From: Limnobacter sp. 130
Lineage (GTDB): Bacteria; Pseudomonadota; Gammaproteobacteria; Burkholderiales; Burkholderiaceae_B
Direction of reading: 5' to 3'
Length of the DNA stretch: 64,000 nt
Assembly: GCF_902506325.1 (NCBI RefSeq)
Contig: NZ_LR732328.1
Span: forward strand, 124,001 to 188,000
In this document: positions 8,121 to 17,280 of the stretch, piece by piece
Numbering within the stretch: the stretch's first letter is position 1
How the letters are laid out: each line of letters opens with the position of its first letter
Program-made: the position numbers and the translations under genes
Notes under the pieces: model-generated
What the model was told of the DNA's origin: nothing
The model's database searches: none
The model's input: only the letters and a program-made list of their open reading frames with translations

Positions 8121-9950
8121 ATGAGCAGCCTGCCCTTGGACCTGAAAACCCTGGAAGAAGACTTTGGTGAGCTGAGTGAAACCAGCCACCTGAGTGAGGA
8201 TGAGGAGCGCGAGCTGTCCAAAAAGGTGGCCAGCGACATTTTGGCGGGCTTTGACAAGCACTATCGCCTGTTTCGCTATTGCGCACAGCAAACCAAAAAA
8301 TTGTTTGAAGAAGGCGATTGGCACCTGATTCAACAGCTGGCCCGCGACCGTATCGATTTTTATGACGAACGTGTGAAAGAGGCTGTGGATTTGCTTCGCA
8401 GAAATTATGGTTCGCTGTTGATGAGCGAATCGGTGTGGGCAAAAATCAAAACCCGGTTCGTGACTTACCTGGTGGATCACAAACAGCCTGAGCTGGCGGA
8501 AACCTTTTTCAACTCTGCGGTGACAAAAATTTTGCACCGGGATTACTACCACAACCGTTTTTTATTCGTGCGCCCAGCGGTGAGTACTGATTATGTGGAA
8601 AGTGATCCCCCCTCGTATCGCAGCTATTACCCGGCCAACCCGAAAAGCGGTGGCTTGCGTAAAACTTTAAAGCGATTGGTGCGCGACTTTTCATTGAATG
8701 CCGATTTTGTGGATTTGGAACGCGACCTGCGCTATGTTGTACACGCTGCAAGGCAGGTAATGCCGCGCCCCATTAAGGTAGACCCGGATTGCCAAATTCA
8801 GGTGCTCTCCAGCCTGTTTTTCCGCAACAAAGGTGCGTACATTATTGGCAAGTTTATCAATGCCAACATGCCGCAACCTTTTGCCATTCCCATTTTGCGT
8901 GATTCGGCCGGCAAACTTTACATTGACACTGTTCTGTTCAATGTTCAGCAAATTGCCACGCTGTTCAGCTTTACGCGAGCGTATTTCCTTGTGGACATGG
9001 AAACCCCAGGCGCGTATGTGCAATTTTTGCGCACCTTGTTGCCCAACAAGCCCAAGGCCGAGATGTACACCATGCTGGGTTTGCACAAGCAGGGCAAAAC
9101 TTTGTTTTATCGCGATTTTTTGCACCACCTGAAACACAGCCACGACGAGTTTATCGTTGCGCCCGGTATCAAGGGTTTGGTGATGGCGGTGTTCACGCTG
9201 CCTTCTTACCCTTATGTGTTCAAACTGATCAAAGACAAAATAGCACCCAGCAAGGAAATTGATCGCGCGGGTGTAATGCGCAAATACCAGTTGGTGAAAG
9301 AACACGATCGCGTGGGCCGCATGGCCGACACTTGGGAATACAGCCATGTGGGTTTGCCGCTGAACCGTTTTTCACAAGAATTGATTGACCACTTGAAGGA
9401 CACTTGCGAAAGTTCGCTGACCTTTGAGGACGACACGGTGGTGATCAAGCATGTGTACATTGAGCGCCGAATGACACCGCTGAATATTTACTTGCAACAA
9501 GGCACGGACTCAGATGTGGAGCATGGCATTGCCGAATACGGCAATGCGATCAAACAGCTTGCAGCGGCGAATATTTTCCCGGGCGATATGTTGTTCAAAA
9601 ACTTTGGTGTTACCCGCTTGGGCCGAGTGGTGTTTTACGATTACGATGAAATCGAGTACATGACCGATTCCAATTTCCGTCGCATTCCAGAAGCGCCCAA
9701 TCCGGAAGCAGAAATGTCTGCAGAGCCTTGGTACACCGTGGGCCCGAAAGATGTATTCCCCGAGGAGTTCGGGCACTTCCTGTTGGGTGACCGCAGGGTG
9801 CGCAAGGCGTTTTTAAGCAAACACCGCGATTTGCTGGAATATGAGTTTTGGCAAGAGCGCAAAGATCGCATTACCCAGGGCCATATCGAAGATATTTTCC
9901 CGTATTCCGAAGCGGTGCGATTTACCAACCGGTTTATCAAGAAGCGGTGA
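8121..9950 (+). CDS. aceK: Isocitrate dehydrogenase kinase/phosphatase AceK
   Basis: AceK both phosphorylates and dephosphorylates isocitrate dehydrogenase, switching carbon between the TCA cycle and the glyoxylate bypass during growth on acetate or fatty acids. The 609-residue protein is of normal length (E. coli about 578) and is recognisable throughout: an N-terminal regulatory region with HRDYYHNRFLFVRP, then the kinase region with APGIKGLVMAVFTLPSYPYVFKLIKD and the metal/ATP site FPGDMLFKNFGVTRLGRVVFYDYDEI. GGAG lies 12 bases before the start. Isocitrate lyase and malate synthase, its usual partners, are not in the window. The gene is monocistronic and followed by repeat copy B. Confidence 0.96.
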   Translation: MSSLPLDLKTLEEDFGELSETSHLSEDEERELSKKVASDILAGFDKHYRLFRYCAQQTKKLFEEGDWHLIQQLARDRIDFYDERVKEAVDLLRRNYGSLLMSESVWAKIKTRFVTYLVDHKQPELAETFFNSAVTKILHRDYYHNRFLFVRPAVSTDYVESDPPSYRSYYPANPKSGGLRKTLKRLVRDFSLNADFVDLERDLRYVVHAARQVMPRPIKVDPDCQIQVLSSLFFRNKGAYIIGKFINANMPQPFAIPILRDSAGKLYIDTVLFNVQQIATLFSFTRAYFLVDMETPGAYVQFLRTLLPNKPKAEMYTMLGLHKQGKTLFYRDFLHHLKHSHDEFIVAPGIKGLVMAVFTLPSYPYVFKLIKDKIAPSKEIDRAGVMRKYQLVKEHDRVGRMADTWEYSHVGLPLNRFSQELIDHLKDTCESSLTFEDDTVVIKHVYIERRMTPLNIYLQQGTDSDVEHGIAEYGNAIKQLAAANIFPGDMLFKNFGVTRLGRVVFYDYDEIEYMTDSNFRRIPEAPNPEAEMSAEPWYTVGPKDVFPEEFGHFLLGDRRVRKAFLSKHRDLLEYEFWQERKDRITQGHIEDIFPYSEAVRFTNRFIKKR

Positions 9951-9951
9951 G

Positions 9952-10476
9952 CGGCCAGGGTGGTTTCTTGCCAACCTGGCGTGGGTTATTCGTGATCTGA
10001 ACTTGAAGGGTTACCGCGGTGGTTTCTTGCCACCTCAGCGTGGGTTGCCCGTTCCGCACTGAAAACCGCTGAATCCCTTTTTGAATTTATTCTTGCTCAC
10101 CGAGCTCGGCAAAAGGGCGGGCCGAGTCTCGGTGTCGGCTTGAAGCCGAACGCTTCTAATAAACTCAAACGGGGCGGTTTTCTTGAAGTGCGGCCCAAGC
10201 AATCCCACTGCCGAGTTGGCTTAAACCGGCGCTTGCGATTCTCCATCACCCCGTGCAGCTCACCGCTGGGTTCAACGCCCAATCGGCGGCGGTGTTTCGA
10301 TCGCCTCGCCTTCAAGAAAACCTGCCCGTTTGAATTCAACCGCCACGGTCGGCCATCGGCCGGCACCGAGACTCGGCCCGCTTTTTTGCCGAGCGAGGTG
10401 AGTCAGGGTGAATCTCAAAAAGGGAAGTACAGGTTTTCAGGCGAGAGATTGGAACCCTAGCCGATCGGGCTAAATA
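9952..10476. repeat. Mosaic intergenic repeat, copy B (near-palindromic)
   Basis: Fills the convergent gap between aceK and the nitroreductase gene. Bases 10061-10326 match copy A (2413-2678) over 266 bp with only a few differences. Unlike A and C, the right part (10309-10440) is close to the reverse complement of the left part (10061-10185): both contain GGGCCGAGTCTCGGTG/CACCGAGACTCGGCCC and CCCTTTTTGA/TCAAAAAGGG. The whole is therefore an imperfect palindrome of about 380 bp. A shorter direct duplication (GGTTTCTTGCCA... and GCGTGGGTT) lies at 9961 and 10021. No believable gene lies inside. Confidence 0.9.
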
Positions 10477-10493
10477 AGCCCGCCCTCGCGTGT

Positions 10494-11219
10494 TTATGCC
10501 CCGCGCTTGGACAGCATCAACGCACTCGCCGTAATTTTCTCAGGCTGAAACTTGTTCACCGGCACATCCTGCTCATAGCCAATGGCCACGCCGCACAGCA
10601 AGTTGTATTGCTTGGGAATGTCAAAGTGCTTGTCCAAGGGGGATCGGAACAAGCCCAGCGCACCTTGCGCGCAAGTGCCCAGACCTTCGTTGGTGGCCGC
10701 CAACATCAGGCTTTGCAGAAAAATACCGGCGTCAAGCGCGCTGTAAATGCCCACGCCTTCGTGCACAAACACAAATGCAGCGGCGGGCGCCCCAAACATG
10801 CGAAAGTTCTCGGCCATCGCTTGGTCGCGTGCTTTCAGGTCGTTGCGGGCCACGCCCAAAACGCCGTACAAGCCTTTGCCACATTCCACGCGCCGCGCTT
10901 GCAAATCCTTGGGGTAGTTCATCACGGGTTTCACATCGCCATCAGGAATACCCTGGCTACGTGTCAACAAGCCCTTGATTTGGGCCAGTTTGCCGCCGCG
11001 CTGTAGTTTGATGGTTTCCTGAAATCGACCATACAGTTCGCTGCGCAAGCTTTCCAGTACATCGCCAGTGGCCAGGGCAATGCGGTAGGGGTGTGTATTG
11101 GACCAACTCGGTGACAGTGCAGCCTGTGAAAGTAGGCGTTGAAGCACTTCTTCCGGTACGGGTTTGGGGTCAAATGCACGTACGCTGTGCCGCTGTTTCA
11201 GTGTTTCAAGAAATTCCAT
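10494..11219 (-). CDS. Nitroreductase-family FMN oxidoreductase
   Basis: A protein of about 241 residues beginning MEFLETLKQRHSVRAFDPKP, where the RHSVRAF segment binds FMN phosphate. Further family features are the LSPSWSNTHPYRI segment, the central GIYSALDAGIFLQSLMLAATNEGLGTCAQGAL helix, and a C-terminal CGVAIGYEQD-type strand. Start ATG 11219 has AAGGAAAA directly upstream; the longer open frame to 11309 lacks a ribosome-binding site. These enzymes use NAD(P)H to reduce nitroaromatics, quinones or flavins; the true substrate here is unknown. The gene is divergent from the monooxygenase gene, and the two could share a promoter region. Confidence 0.87.
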   Translation of the reverse strand: MEFLETLKQRHSVRAFDPKPVPEEVLQRLLSQAALSPSWSNTHPYRIALATGDVLESLRSELYGRFQETIKLQRGGKLAQIKGLLTRSQGIPDGDVKPVMNYPKDLQARRVECGKGLYGVLGVARNDLKARDQAMAENFRMFGAPAAAFVFVHEGVGIYSALDAGIFLQSLMLAATNEGLGTCAQGALGLFRSPLDKHFDIPKQYNLLCGVAIGYEQDVPVNKFQPEKITASALMLSKRGA

Positions 11220-11351
11220 TTTTCCTTGCTCTGTGTAATAGTTAGCCCAGTTTAGAGTATTTCTTACTAGCCAACAGACCCGGCTCGCCACTATTCTCTC
11301 AACTGACAATATGAAAAGTCACATAGACGGTCACATTAGGGGGACAAAAAA

Positions 11352-12863
11352 ATGAACAATCCACACGTAGACGTACTGATTATTGGCGCTGGTTTGTCTG
11401 GCATTGGTGCAGCATGCCACATCAAGCAGAACTGCAAAGGCAAGACCATCAAAATTCTGGAACGTCGCAAAGCCATTGGCGGCACTTGGGACTTGTTCCG
11501 CTACCCCGGTATTCGCTCTGATTCCGACATGTTCACGCTGGGTTACAGTTTCAAGCCCTGGAAAGGTGAAAAGGTTTTGGCCAACGGTCAGGAAATTCGC
11601 GAATACGTGACTGAAGCCGCCAAAGAGAACAACGTCACCAAAGACATTCAGTTTGGCCTGAAGGTGACCTCGGCCAACTGGGATTCCGAGGCGAACCAGT
11701 GGACCGTGGAAGGCATTATTGAAGAAACTGGTGAAAAGCAGGTGTTCACCAGCAATTTCTTGCTGGGTTGTACCGGTTACTACAATTACGACAAGGGTTA
11801 CAGCCCGGAATTTCCCGGCATCAAGAATTTCAAGGGCACCGTGGTGCACCCCCAGCAGTGGCCAGAAAAACTGGATTATTCCGGCAAGCGCGTGGTGGTG
11901 ATTGGCAGTGGAGCAACCGCCATTACGTTGGTGCCGGCCATGGCCGACGATGCTGCGCATGTGACCATGTTGCAGCGTTCACCCACGTACATTGCATCGA
12001 TTCCTTCCGTCGATCCGGTTTCCGTGGTGCTGAAAAAATTCATGCCCGACACCTGGGTCTACAACATTGGTCGCGCACGCAACATTGGCTTGCAGCGCCT
12101 GATTTTCAAGTTGAGCAAGCAACGCCCCCAAGCCATTAAACGCTTGTTGTTGGGTGCAACCCGTGCGCGCATGGGCAAGAATTTCGACATGAAGCATTTC
12201 ACGCCGAGCTACAACCCATGGGATCAGCGCCTGTGTGTGGTGCCCGATGGCGACCTGTTCAAGGTACTGAAAAAAGGAAAGGCCGACATTGTGACTGACC
12301 ACATCGACACCTTTGTCGAAAACGGTATCAAGCTGAAAAGCGGGCAGGTACTGGAAGCGGACATCATCATTACTGCAACCGGCCTTGATCTGCAAATTCT
12401 GGGTGGTCTCACAGCGCATGTGGACGGCAAGCCTGTGAATGTGGGCGAAGTCATGAGCTACAAGGGCGTGATGATGAGCAGCATCCCCAACTTTGCCATG
12501 GTGTTTGGTTACACCAATGCATCGTGGACGTTGAAGGCCGATTTGGCTGCCGAGTTTGTGTGCCGTGTGTTGAATCACATGGACAAGCACGACTTTGCCC
12601 GCGTGGTGCCCAATGCAGACGGCGTAGAAACGGATGACACCCCCATGTTTGATCTGGATGCAGGTTACATGAAGCGTGCCGCCGACCGTTTGCCCAAGCA
12701 AGGCCCTGCCGCACCTTGGACTGTGGTGAACAACTACCTGGCCGACCGCCCGGTGTTGAAGAAAGGCAAGCTTGAAGATGGCGTGCTGGAATTTGCGAAA
12801 GCAGGGGCAGCAACGGGCAAGAAAACATCAAACCGCAAAGCGCAGGCCAAGCAGGCTGCGTAA
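11352..12863 (+). CDS. Flavin-containing monooxygenase, Baeyer-Villiger type
   Basis: A 503-residue FAD- and NADPH-dependent monooxygenase. There is an N-terminal Rossmann motif (IIGAGLSGIGAA, residues 10-21), a second one in VVVIGSGATAITL for NADPH, and between them the Baeyer-Villiger fingerprint FxGxxxHxxxWP (FKGTVVHPQQWPE, about residue 160). Such enzymes insert oxygen next to a ketone to give esters or lactones, often in degradation of cyclic ketones, alkanes or steroids. A strong AGGGGG precedes the start. The C-terminus is Lys/Ala-rich. It is followed by a bidirectional terminator and has no operon partner, so the substrate cannot be inferred from context. Confidence 0.9.
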   Translation: MNNPHVDVLIIGAGLSGIGAACHIKQNCKGKTIKILERRKAIGGTWDLFRYPGIRSDSDMFTLGYSFKPWKGEKVLANGQEIREYVTEAAKENNVTKDIQFGLKVTSANWDSEANQWTVEGIIEETGEKQVFTSNFLLGCTGYYNYDKGYSPEFPGIKNFKGTVVHPQQWPEKLDYSGKRVVVIGSGATAITLVPAMADDAAHVTMLQRSPTYIASIPSVDPVSVVLKKFMPDTWVYNIGRARNIGLQRLIFKLSKQRPQAIKRLLLGATRARMGKNFDMKHFTPSYNPWDQRLCVVPDGDLFKVLKKGKADIVTDHIDTFVENGIKLKSGQVLEADIIITATGLDLQILGGLTAHVDGKPVNVGEVMSYKGVMMSSIPNFAMVFGYTNASWTLKADLAAEFVCRVLNHMDKHDFARVVPNADGVETDDTPMFDLDAGYMKRAADRLPKQGPAAPWTVVNNYLADRPVLKKGKLEDGVLEFAKAGAATGKKTSNRKAQAKQAA

Positions 12864-12881
12864 GCAATCACTTTTCCGATT

Positions 12882-12912
12882 AAAAAGGGCTGCGGTGCCG
12901 CAGCCCTTTTTC
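12882..12912. terminator. Bidirectional Rho-independent terminator
   Basis: AAAAGGGCTGCGG (12883-12895) pairs perfectly over 13 bp with CCGCAGCCCTTTT (12898-12910), with a two-base loop. A-tract and T-tract on either side let it serve both the monooxygenase gene and the convergent small secreted-protein gene. Confidence 0.92.
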
Positions 12913-13294
12913 AGTTGAATCCACTGCCATAACTCAAGCGATTCAACCCCTGCGTAGCCCGAACCGCGCGTTCGCCCCGGAATTGCACAACCTCTTCCTT
13001 GTCCACCTCGAACTCGCCGCCCAAGGGTGTTTCCAATGTGCCGGTGTCAAAGCTGTCCAGGCTGCGGTTCAGGCCCAGCAGGTCGTCGCGGCCAATGGTC
13101 AGCAGTGCCTTGCCCAGCGGGAAGTTACCCTGTGCGCGAATGTCGTCTCGCAGGGTGCTCACTGCCAGAATTTCTTCCCCGTTTACAAAGTAGTCGATCG
13201 GGCGCGGCACGTCGGGGAAGCGCTCAGCCAAAGCGGGCTGCGCACACAGGGCAGCGGCAGATATGAAAATCGGGGCAACAAATTGTTTGAGCAT
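12911..13294 (-). CDS. Small secreted protein of unknown function
   Basis: A 127-residue protein with a clear Sec signal peptide (MLKQFVAPIFISAAALCAQPALA, cleavage after ALA), leaving a mature part of about 104 residues. The mature chain is acidic to neutral with no Cys, no repeats and no family motif I recognise; it contains a DYFVNGEEILAVSTLRDDIR segment. AGGAG five bases upstream supports the start. The gene stands alone. A hairpin (CATCAC/GTGATG at 13332-13348) lies in the upstream region and may be an operator. A periplasmic location is inferred from the signal peptide only. Confidence 0.7.
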   Translation of the reverse strand: MLKQFVAPIFISAAALCAQPALAERFPDVPRPIDYFVNGEEILAVSTLRDDIRAQGNFPLGKALLTIGRDDLLGLNRSLDSFDTGTLETPLGGEFEVDKEEVVQFRGERAVRATQGLNRLSYGSGFN

Positions 13295-13437
13295 GGCGAC
13301 TCCTGGTGGCGGCTGAATGTGGCAAATGCGTCATCACCTAGAGTGATGCTTTGGTGGTGATTTTGTCCATCGGGCTTACCCTTCGCTCGAAAGTGGTATG
13401 CCGCATCATGGCTGCACTCAAATTCGCCTAAGATGGG

Positions 13438-14130
13438 GTGCCTTTATTCACAGCCATCCAATTGAACAAGCCTGCCGACCAAGATGAATCGCTGAAAGAA
13501 CTGCCCTACGCGTGGCGGCGTGTGGTTTTGTTCGCCGACAACATGGCGCAAGCCACTGTGGCCGATGCGATTGGGCGTAGCCCGAAACAGCAGCTCACCT
13601 GGATTGGTCTTGCTGCCTTGCCCCTGTTGTTACCTTTTGGGATTCCCGGAATTGCCACCACCCTGGGTTACCTTACCTTTTTGCTCGGTGTGGGTTATGC
13701 GCTGGGCTTTGGTGTGCCAATTCCCAAGAAGATCGGTGAAAAGCGACTTCCACCCAAAGCGGCTGGCGTACTCAAGAAGTTTCTGGGAATCTTTATTCGC
13801 AGGGTGGCACCCCACAGCAAGCCAAGGCTTTTTCTCATGAGTCATCCACGCATGCGGCCCATCAACGGCATGGTGCTGGCATTTGCCGGGCTCACCATGG
13901 CCGCACCTGTGCCCTTTGCCTCATTCGACAATGTGTTGCCCGCAGCGGCCATGGTGTGCATTACCTTTGGTTTAAGGGTTCGGGATGGCCGGTTGGTGCT
14001 GGCGGGCTATGTTTTCACTGTGCTGGCCGCATTGCTCGTGGTGTTGCTGTGGTGGGGTGGCTATGCCGTGTTTGTGTGGGTTTCAAAGCAACCATGGGCC
14101 AGCCAGTGGCTGGGTTGGCTTTTTTCCTGA
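13438..14130 (+). CDS. ExoD-like integral membrane protein
   Basis: A 230-residue protein with several hydrophobic segments (about residues 50-90, 140-170 and 180-225). The pattern around PFGIPGIATTLGYLTFLLGVGYALG and LPPKAAGVLKKFLGIFIRRVAPHSKPR fits the ExoD family (PF06055), named for a role in exopolysaccharide synthesis in Rhizobium, although most members are uncharacterised. The start is probably the GTG at 13438. No ATG fits in frame near it, and a TTG at 13462 is an alternative. No exopolysaccharide genes are nearby. It is followed 64 bp later by the isomerase gene on the same strand. Confidence 0.68.
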   Translation: MPLFTAIQLNKPADQDESLKELPYAWRRVVLFADNMAQATVADAIGRSPKQQLTWIGLAALPLLLPFGIPGIATTLGYLTFLLGVGYALGFGVPIPKKIGEKRLPPKAAGVLKKFLGIFIRRVAPHSKPRLFLMSHPRMRPINGMVLAFAGLTMAAPVPFASFDNVLPAAAMVCITFGLRVRDGRLVLAGYVFTVLAALLVVLLWWGGYAVFVWVSKQPWASQWLGWLFS

Positions 14131-14194
14131 CAAGGCGCAAGCTTGGGCCGGAACTACGCCCCAAGTTCGATAGAATCACAGGAACGCCCTCAAT

Positions 14195-14821
14195 ATGGAG
14201 CCAAAAATCACCATGACTACCAAACAAACGATTGATTTCTTTTTCGACCTGACCAGCCCTTACAGCTATGTGGCTGCTGAACAAATCGAAGAAATTGCAG
14301 CCGCGGGCAATCGCACCGTAAATTACAAGCCCACCTTGCTGGGCTTTGTGTTCAAAAGCACAGGCAACACGGCACCCATGATGAACCCGGCCAAGGGCAA
14401 ATACTCGGCGAAAGACTTTGCCCGCACCGCGCGCTTCCATGGTTTGAAAATCAACTGGCCCAAGAAGTTTCCGATCAATGCCACCACGGCTTCACGTGCC
14501 ATTTTGCAGGTGCTCAATACACAGGCTGACAAGGCAGGTGAACTGACCCGCGCCTTGTACAAGGCGTACTTCGTGGAGGGCTTGGACATTACTGAAGACG
14601 CAGTGGTTGCCCAGGTGGCCAGCTCGATTGGTCTGGATGGTGCGGCGTTGGTTGAAGGCAGCCAAACCGATGCACTGAAAGAGCAATTGAAAAATGCTGT
14701 GCAGGAATCCATCGACGCGGGCATGTTCGGTGCCCCGTATTTTGTGGTGGATGGTGAGGCCTTCTGGGGGCAGGACCGCATGGAGCAATTGCGCCGCTGG
14801 GTTGCACAAGGGCCGTTCTGA
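14195..14821 (+). CDS. DsbA-fold 2-hydroxychromene-2-carboxylate isomerase-like protein
   Basis: A kappa-class glutathione-transferase-like protein of about 208 residues. It starts with the typical strand and loop [23 protein letters not shown], where the Ser of the SPYSY motif replaces the DsbA active cysteine. It continues with an all-helical insert and ends with [27 protein letters not shown], the cis-proline strand and closing helix of the fold. Family members isomerise hydroxychromene carboxylates or use glutathione, but many are unassigned. Either ATG 14195 or ATG 14213 (after GGAG) may start it. It ends 2 bp before liuB, so it probably heads the liuBCDE operon, which suggests a link to acyl-CoA metabolism that I cannot specify. 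Confidence 0.8.
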   Translation: MEPKITMTTKQTIDFFFDLTSPYSYVAAEQIEEIAAAGNRTVNYKPTLLGFVFKSTGNTAPMMNPAKGKYSAKDFARTARFHGLKINWPKKFPINATTASRAILQVLNTQADKAGELTRALYKAYFVEGLDITEDAVVAQVASSIGLDGAALVEGSQTDALKEQLKNAVQESIDAGMFGAPYFVVDGEAFWGQDRMEQLRRWVAQGPF

Positions 14822-14823
14822 AC

Positions 14824-16434
14824 ATGGGCGTGCTCGATTCCAACAACGTTAAAAACCGCCCTGATTTTGTAGCCAATCAAGCCGCGCTTAAAAAGCTGGT
14901 TGACGAACTGAAAGCCAATTTGGCGGTGGTGGCACAGGGCGGCGGCAAAGTGGCCAACGACCGGCACACCGCACGCGGCAAGCTGTTGCCCCGCGAGCGT
15001 GTGGCTGGTTTGCTGGATCCCGGCTCGCCTTTCCTTGAACTGGCTCCCTTGGCAGCATGGGGCATGTATGGTGGCGCCGCGCCCGGTGCGGGGGCCATTG
15101 CCGGCATTGGCCGGGTTAGCGGTGTGGACTGCATGATTGTGTGCAACGACGCCACCGTGAAAGGCGGCACTTACTACCCGCTTTCCGTGAAAAAGCACCT
15201 GCGTGCGCAGGAAGTGGCGGCCGAGAACAACCTGCCCTGTATTTACCTGGTGGATTCGGGCGGGGCCAACTTGCCCAACCAAGACGAAGTGTTTCCTGAT
15301 CGCGACCACTTTGGTCGAATTTTCTTCAACCAGGCCAATATGAGCGCGCAAGGCATTGCGCAAATTGCGGTGGTGATGGGTAGTTGCACGGCCGGTGGTG
15401 CCTACGTGCCCGCCATGAGCGACGAAGCCATTATTGTGAAAAACCAGGCCACCATTTTCCTGGGTGGCCCGCCCTTGGTGCAAGCCGCTACGGGTGAAAT
15501 TGTCACTGCGGAAGAACTGGGTGGTGCCGATGTACACACCCGCCTTTCCGGCGTAGCCGACCACCTGGCTGAAAACGATCAGCACGCTTTGGAAATTGCA
15601 CGCCGCATTGTGGCCAATTTGGGTCGACCCGAAAAACGTTACCCCTGGGCATTGAGCGAGTCGAAAGAGCCCTTGTACAGCGCTGAAGAAATTTACGGCA
15701 TTGTGCCGACCGATGCGAAGAAGCCGTTCGATGTGCGCGACATCATTGCCCGTGTGGTGGACGGCAGCGAGTTTGATGAATTCAAAGCCCGTTTTGGCAG
15801 CACGCTGGTGTGCGGTTTTGCGCGTTTGTATGGCATGCCCGTGGGCATTGTTGCCAACAACGGCATTTTGTTTTCTGAATCCGCCCAGAAAGGCGCGCAC
15901 TTCATTGAGTTGTGTTGCCAGCGCAAAATTCCACTGGTGTTTTTGCAAAACATCACTGGTTTTATGGTGGGCAAGAAAGTGGAAAACGAAGGCATTGCAC
16001 GCCATGGCGCAAAAATGGTGATGGCGGTGGCCTGCGCCAAAGTGCCCAAATTCACCGTGGTCATTGGTGGCTCCTTTGGTGCCGGCAACTACGGCATGTG
16101 TGGCCGTGCATACAGCCCGCGCTTTATGTGGATGTGGCCCAATGCCCGCATCAGCGTGATGGGTGGTGAACAGGCTGCAGGTGTATTGGCCACAGTAAAG
16201 CGCAACCAGATCGAAGCCAAAGGCGGCACTTGGAGCAAGGAAGAAGAAGCCGAATTCAAGGCCCCCACACTGAAGCAGTTTGACGAGCAAAGCCAGCCTT
16301 ACTACGCCACAGCCAGGTTGTGGGACGACGGCTTGATCGACCCCGCAGACACGCGCCGTATTTTGGGCATGGCCATTTCAGCCAGCCTGAATGCCGACAT
16401 TCCCGAAACAAAATTTGGCGTGTACAGAATGTAA
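14824..16434 (+). CDS. liuB: Methylcrotonyl-CoA carboxylase, carboxyltransferase (beta) subunit
   Basis: Transfers carboxyl from biotin to 3-methylcrotonyl-CoA to make 3-methylglutaconyl-CoA. The 536-residue protein is of standard length. Visible motifs include [11 protein letters not shown] near the N-terminus, [29 protein letters not shown] (characteristic of methylcrotonyl- rather than propionyl-CoA carboxylase), [18 protein letters not shown], and [19 protein letters not shown] in the C-terminal lobe. It works with the biotin-bearing LiuD, two genes downstream. It is the second gene of a run with gaps of 2, 32 and 16 bp and a final 4-bp overlap. A 655-residue ORF on the opposite strand is a shadow. 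Confidence 0.95.
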   Translation: MGVLDSNNVKNRPDFVANQAALKKLVDELKANLAVVAQGGGKVANDRHTARGKLLPRERVAGLLDPGSPFLELAPLAAWGMYGGAAPGAGAIAGIGRVSGVDCMIVCNDATVKGGTYYPLSVKKHLRAQEVAAENNLPCIYLVDSGGANLPNQDEVFPDRDHFGRIFFNQANMSAQGIAQIAVVMGSCTAGGAYVPAMSDEAIIVKNQATIFLGGPPLVQAATGEIVTAEELGGADVHTRLSGVADHLAENDQHALEIARRIVANLGRPEKRYPWALSESKEPLYSAEEIYGIVPTDAKKPFDVRDIIARVVDGSEFDEFKARFGSTLVCGFARLYGMPVGIVANNGILFSESAQKGAHFIELCCQRKIPLVFLQNITGFMVGKKVENEGIARHGAKMVMAVACAKVPKFTVVIGGSFGAGNYGMCGRAYSPRFMWMWPNARISVMGGEQAAGVLATVKRNQIEAKGGTWSKEEEAEFKAPTLKQFDEQSQPYYATARLWDDGLIDPADTRRILGMAISASLNADIPETKFGVYRM

Positions 16435-16466
16435 ATGCGCACAACAATAAAAACGGAGACACCGCA

Positions 16467-17264
16467 ATGACTGAGCAGTCCAATGAAAAACCCGTGATTG
16501 AAACCCGCAAGGGAAAATCCGTGTGGCTGACACTGAACCGCCCGCAAATTAAAAACGCGATGAATGGCGAAATGATCGCCATGCTGGTGGAAGCATTTCA
16601 GCGTTTGGGCAACGACCCGGATACCCGCGCCATTGTGTTGGCAGCGAACGGCGATGCATTTTGCTCAGGCGCCGACCTTGGGTACATGATGCAAATGGCC
16701 CAGCAAGCCGCCAGCAACCAGCAAAGCGGCATTACCCTGACCAGCCTGTTTCGTGGCATTGCCGAATGCCCCAAGCCCGTGGTGGCCCGGGTGCATGGCC
16801 TGTGCCTTGCGGGCGCCACAGGTTTGGTCAGCGCAAGCGACATTATTGTGGCCAGCAACAATGTGAAATTCAGCCTGCCGGAAGTCAAGCGCGGTTTAAT
16901 TCCAGCCACCATCAGCCCCTACGTGGTGCAAGCCATGGGCATACAAGCGGCGCGCCGCTACTTCATCACCGGCGAAACATTCACGGCTGAGAAGGCCTAC
17001 GCCTTGGGCATGGTGCATGAACTGACCACGCCCGACACGCTGGATGCCAAACTGGAATCCATTCTGGCCGAGCTGGACAGTTGTGCGCCCGATGCCATGG
17101 CCGCCTGCAAAAAGCTGGTGCGAGACGTAAGCCGCATGGACATCACCGCCGATGAAACACATGCCGAAGTGGCCGCACGTCTTGCCGCCGTGCGCGGCAG
17201 CGCCGAGGCCGCCGAAGGCATGATGGCTTTCATGGAAAAACGCAAACCGAAGTGGGTCGGCTAA
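16467..17264 (+). CDS. liuC: Methylglutaconyl-CoA hydratase (enoyl-CoA hydratase family)
   Basis: Hydrates 3-methylglutaconyl-CoA to HMG-CoA. The 265-residue crotonase-fold protein has the CoA/oxyanion segment NGDAFCSGADLGYM (about 63-76) and VARVHGLCLAGATGLVSASDIIVAS, followed by FSLPEVKRGLIPATISPYVV; Glu in this last motif is the catalytic acid position. The assignment as LiuC rests on its location between liuB and liuD. The start is ATG 16467, with GGAG eight bases upstream; the open frame extending to 16320 lies inside liuB and is not used. It ends EKRKPKWVG, typical of this subfamily. Confidence 0.92.
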   Translation: MTEQSNEKPVIETRKGKSVWLTLNRPQIKNAMNGEMIAMLVEAFQRLGNDPDTRAIVLAANGDAFCSGADLGYMMQMAQQAASNQQSGITLTSLFRGIAECPKPVVARVHGLCLAGATGLVSASDIIVASNNVKFSLPEVKRGLIPATISPYVVQAMGIQAARRYFITGETFTAEKAYALGMVHELTTPDTLDAKLESILAELDSCAPDAMAACKKLVRDVSRMDITADETHAEVAARLAAVRGSAEAAEGMMAFMEKRKPKWVG

Positions 17265-17280
17265 CAGGGTTATTCAAAAA

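Noticed and set aside
14323-16290. A 655-codon minus-strand ORF opposite liuB and the isomerase gene
   Set aside because: His/Ala/Gly-rich shadow of a well-identified carboxyltransferase gene; no start signal and no family features.
16320-16466. Upstream extension of liuC
   Set aside because: The region is the 3-prime end of liuB. A ribosome-binding site and the family-like N-terminus place the start at 16467.
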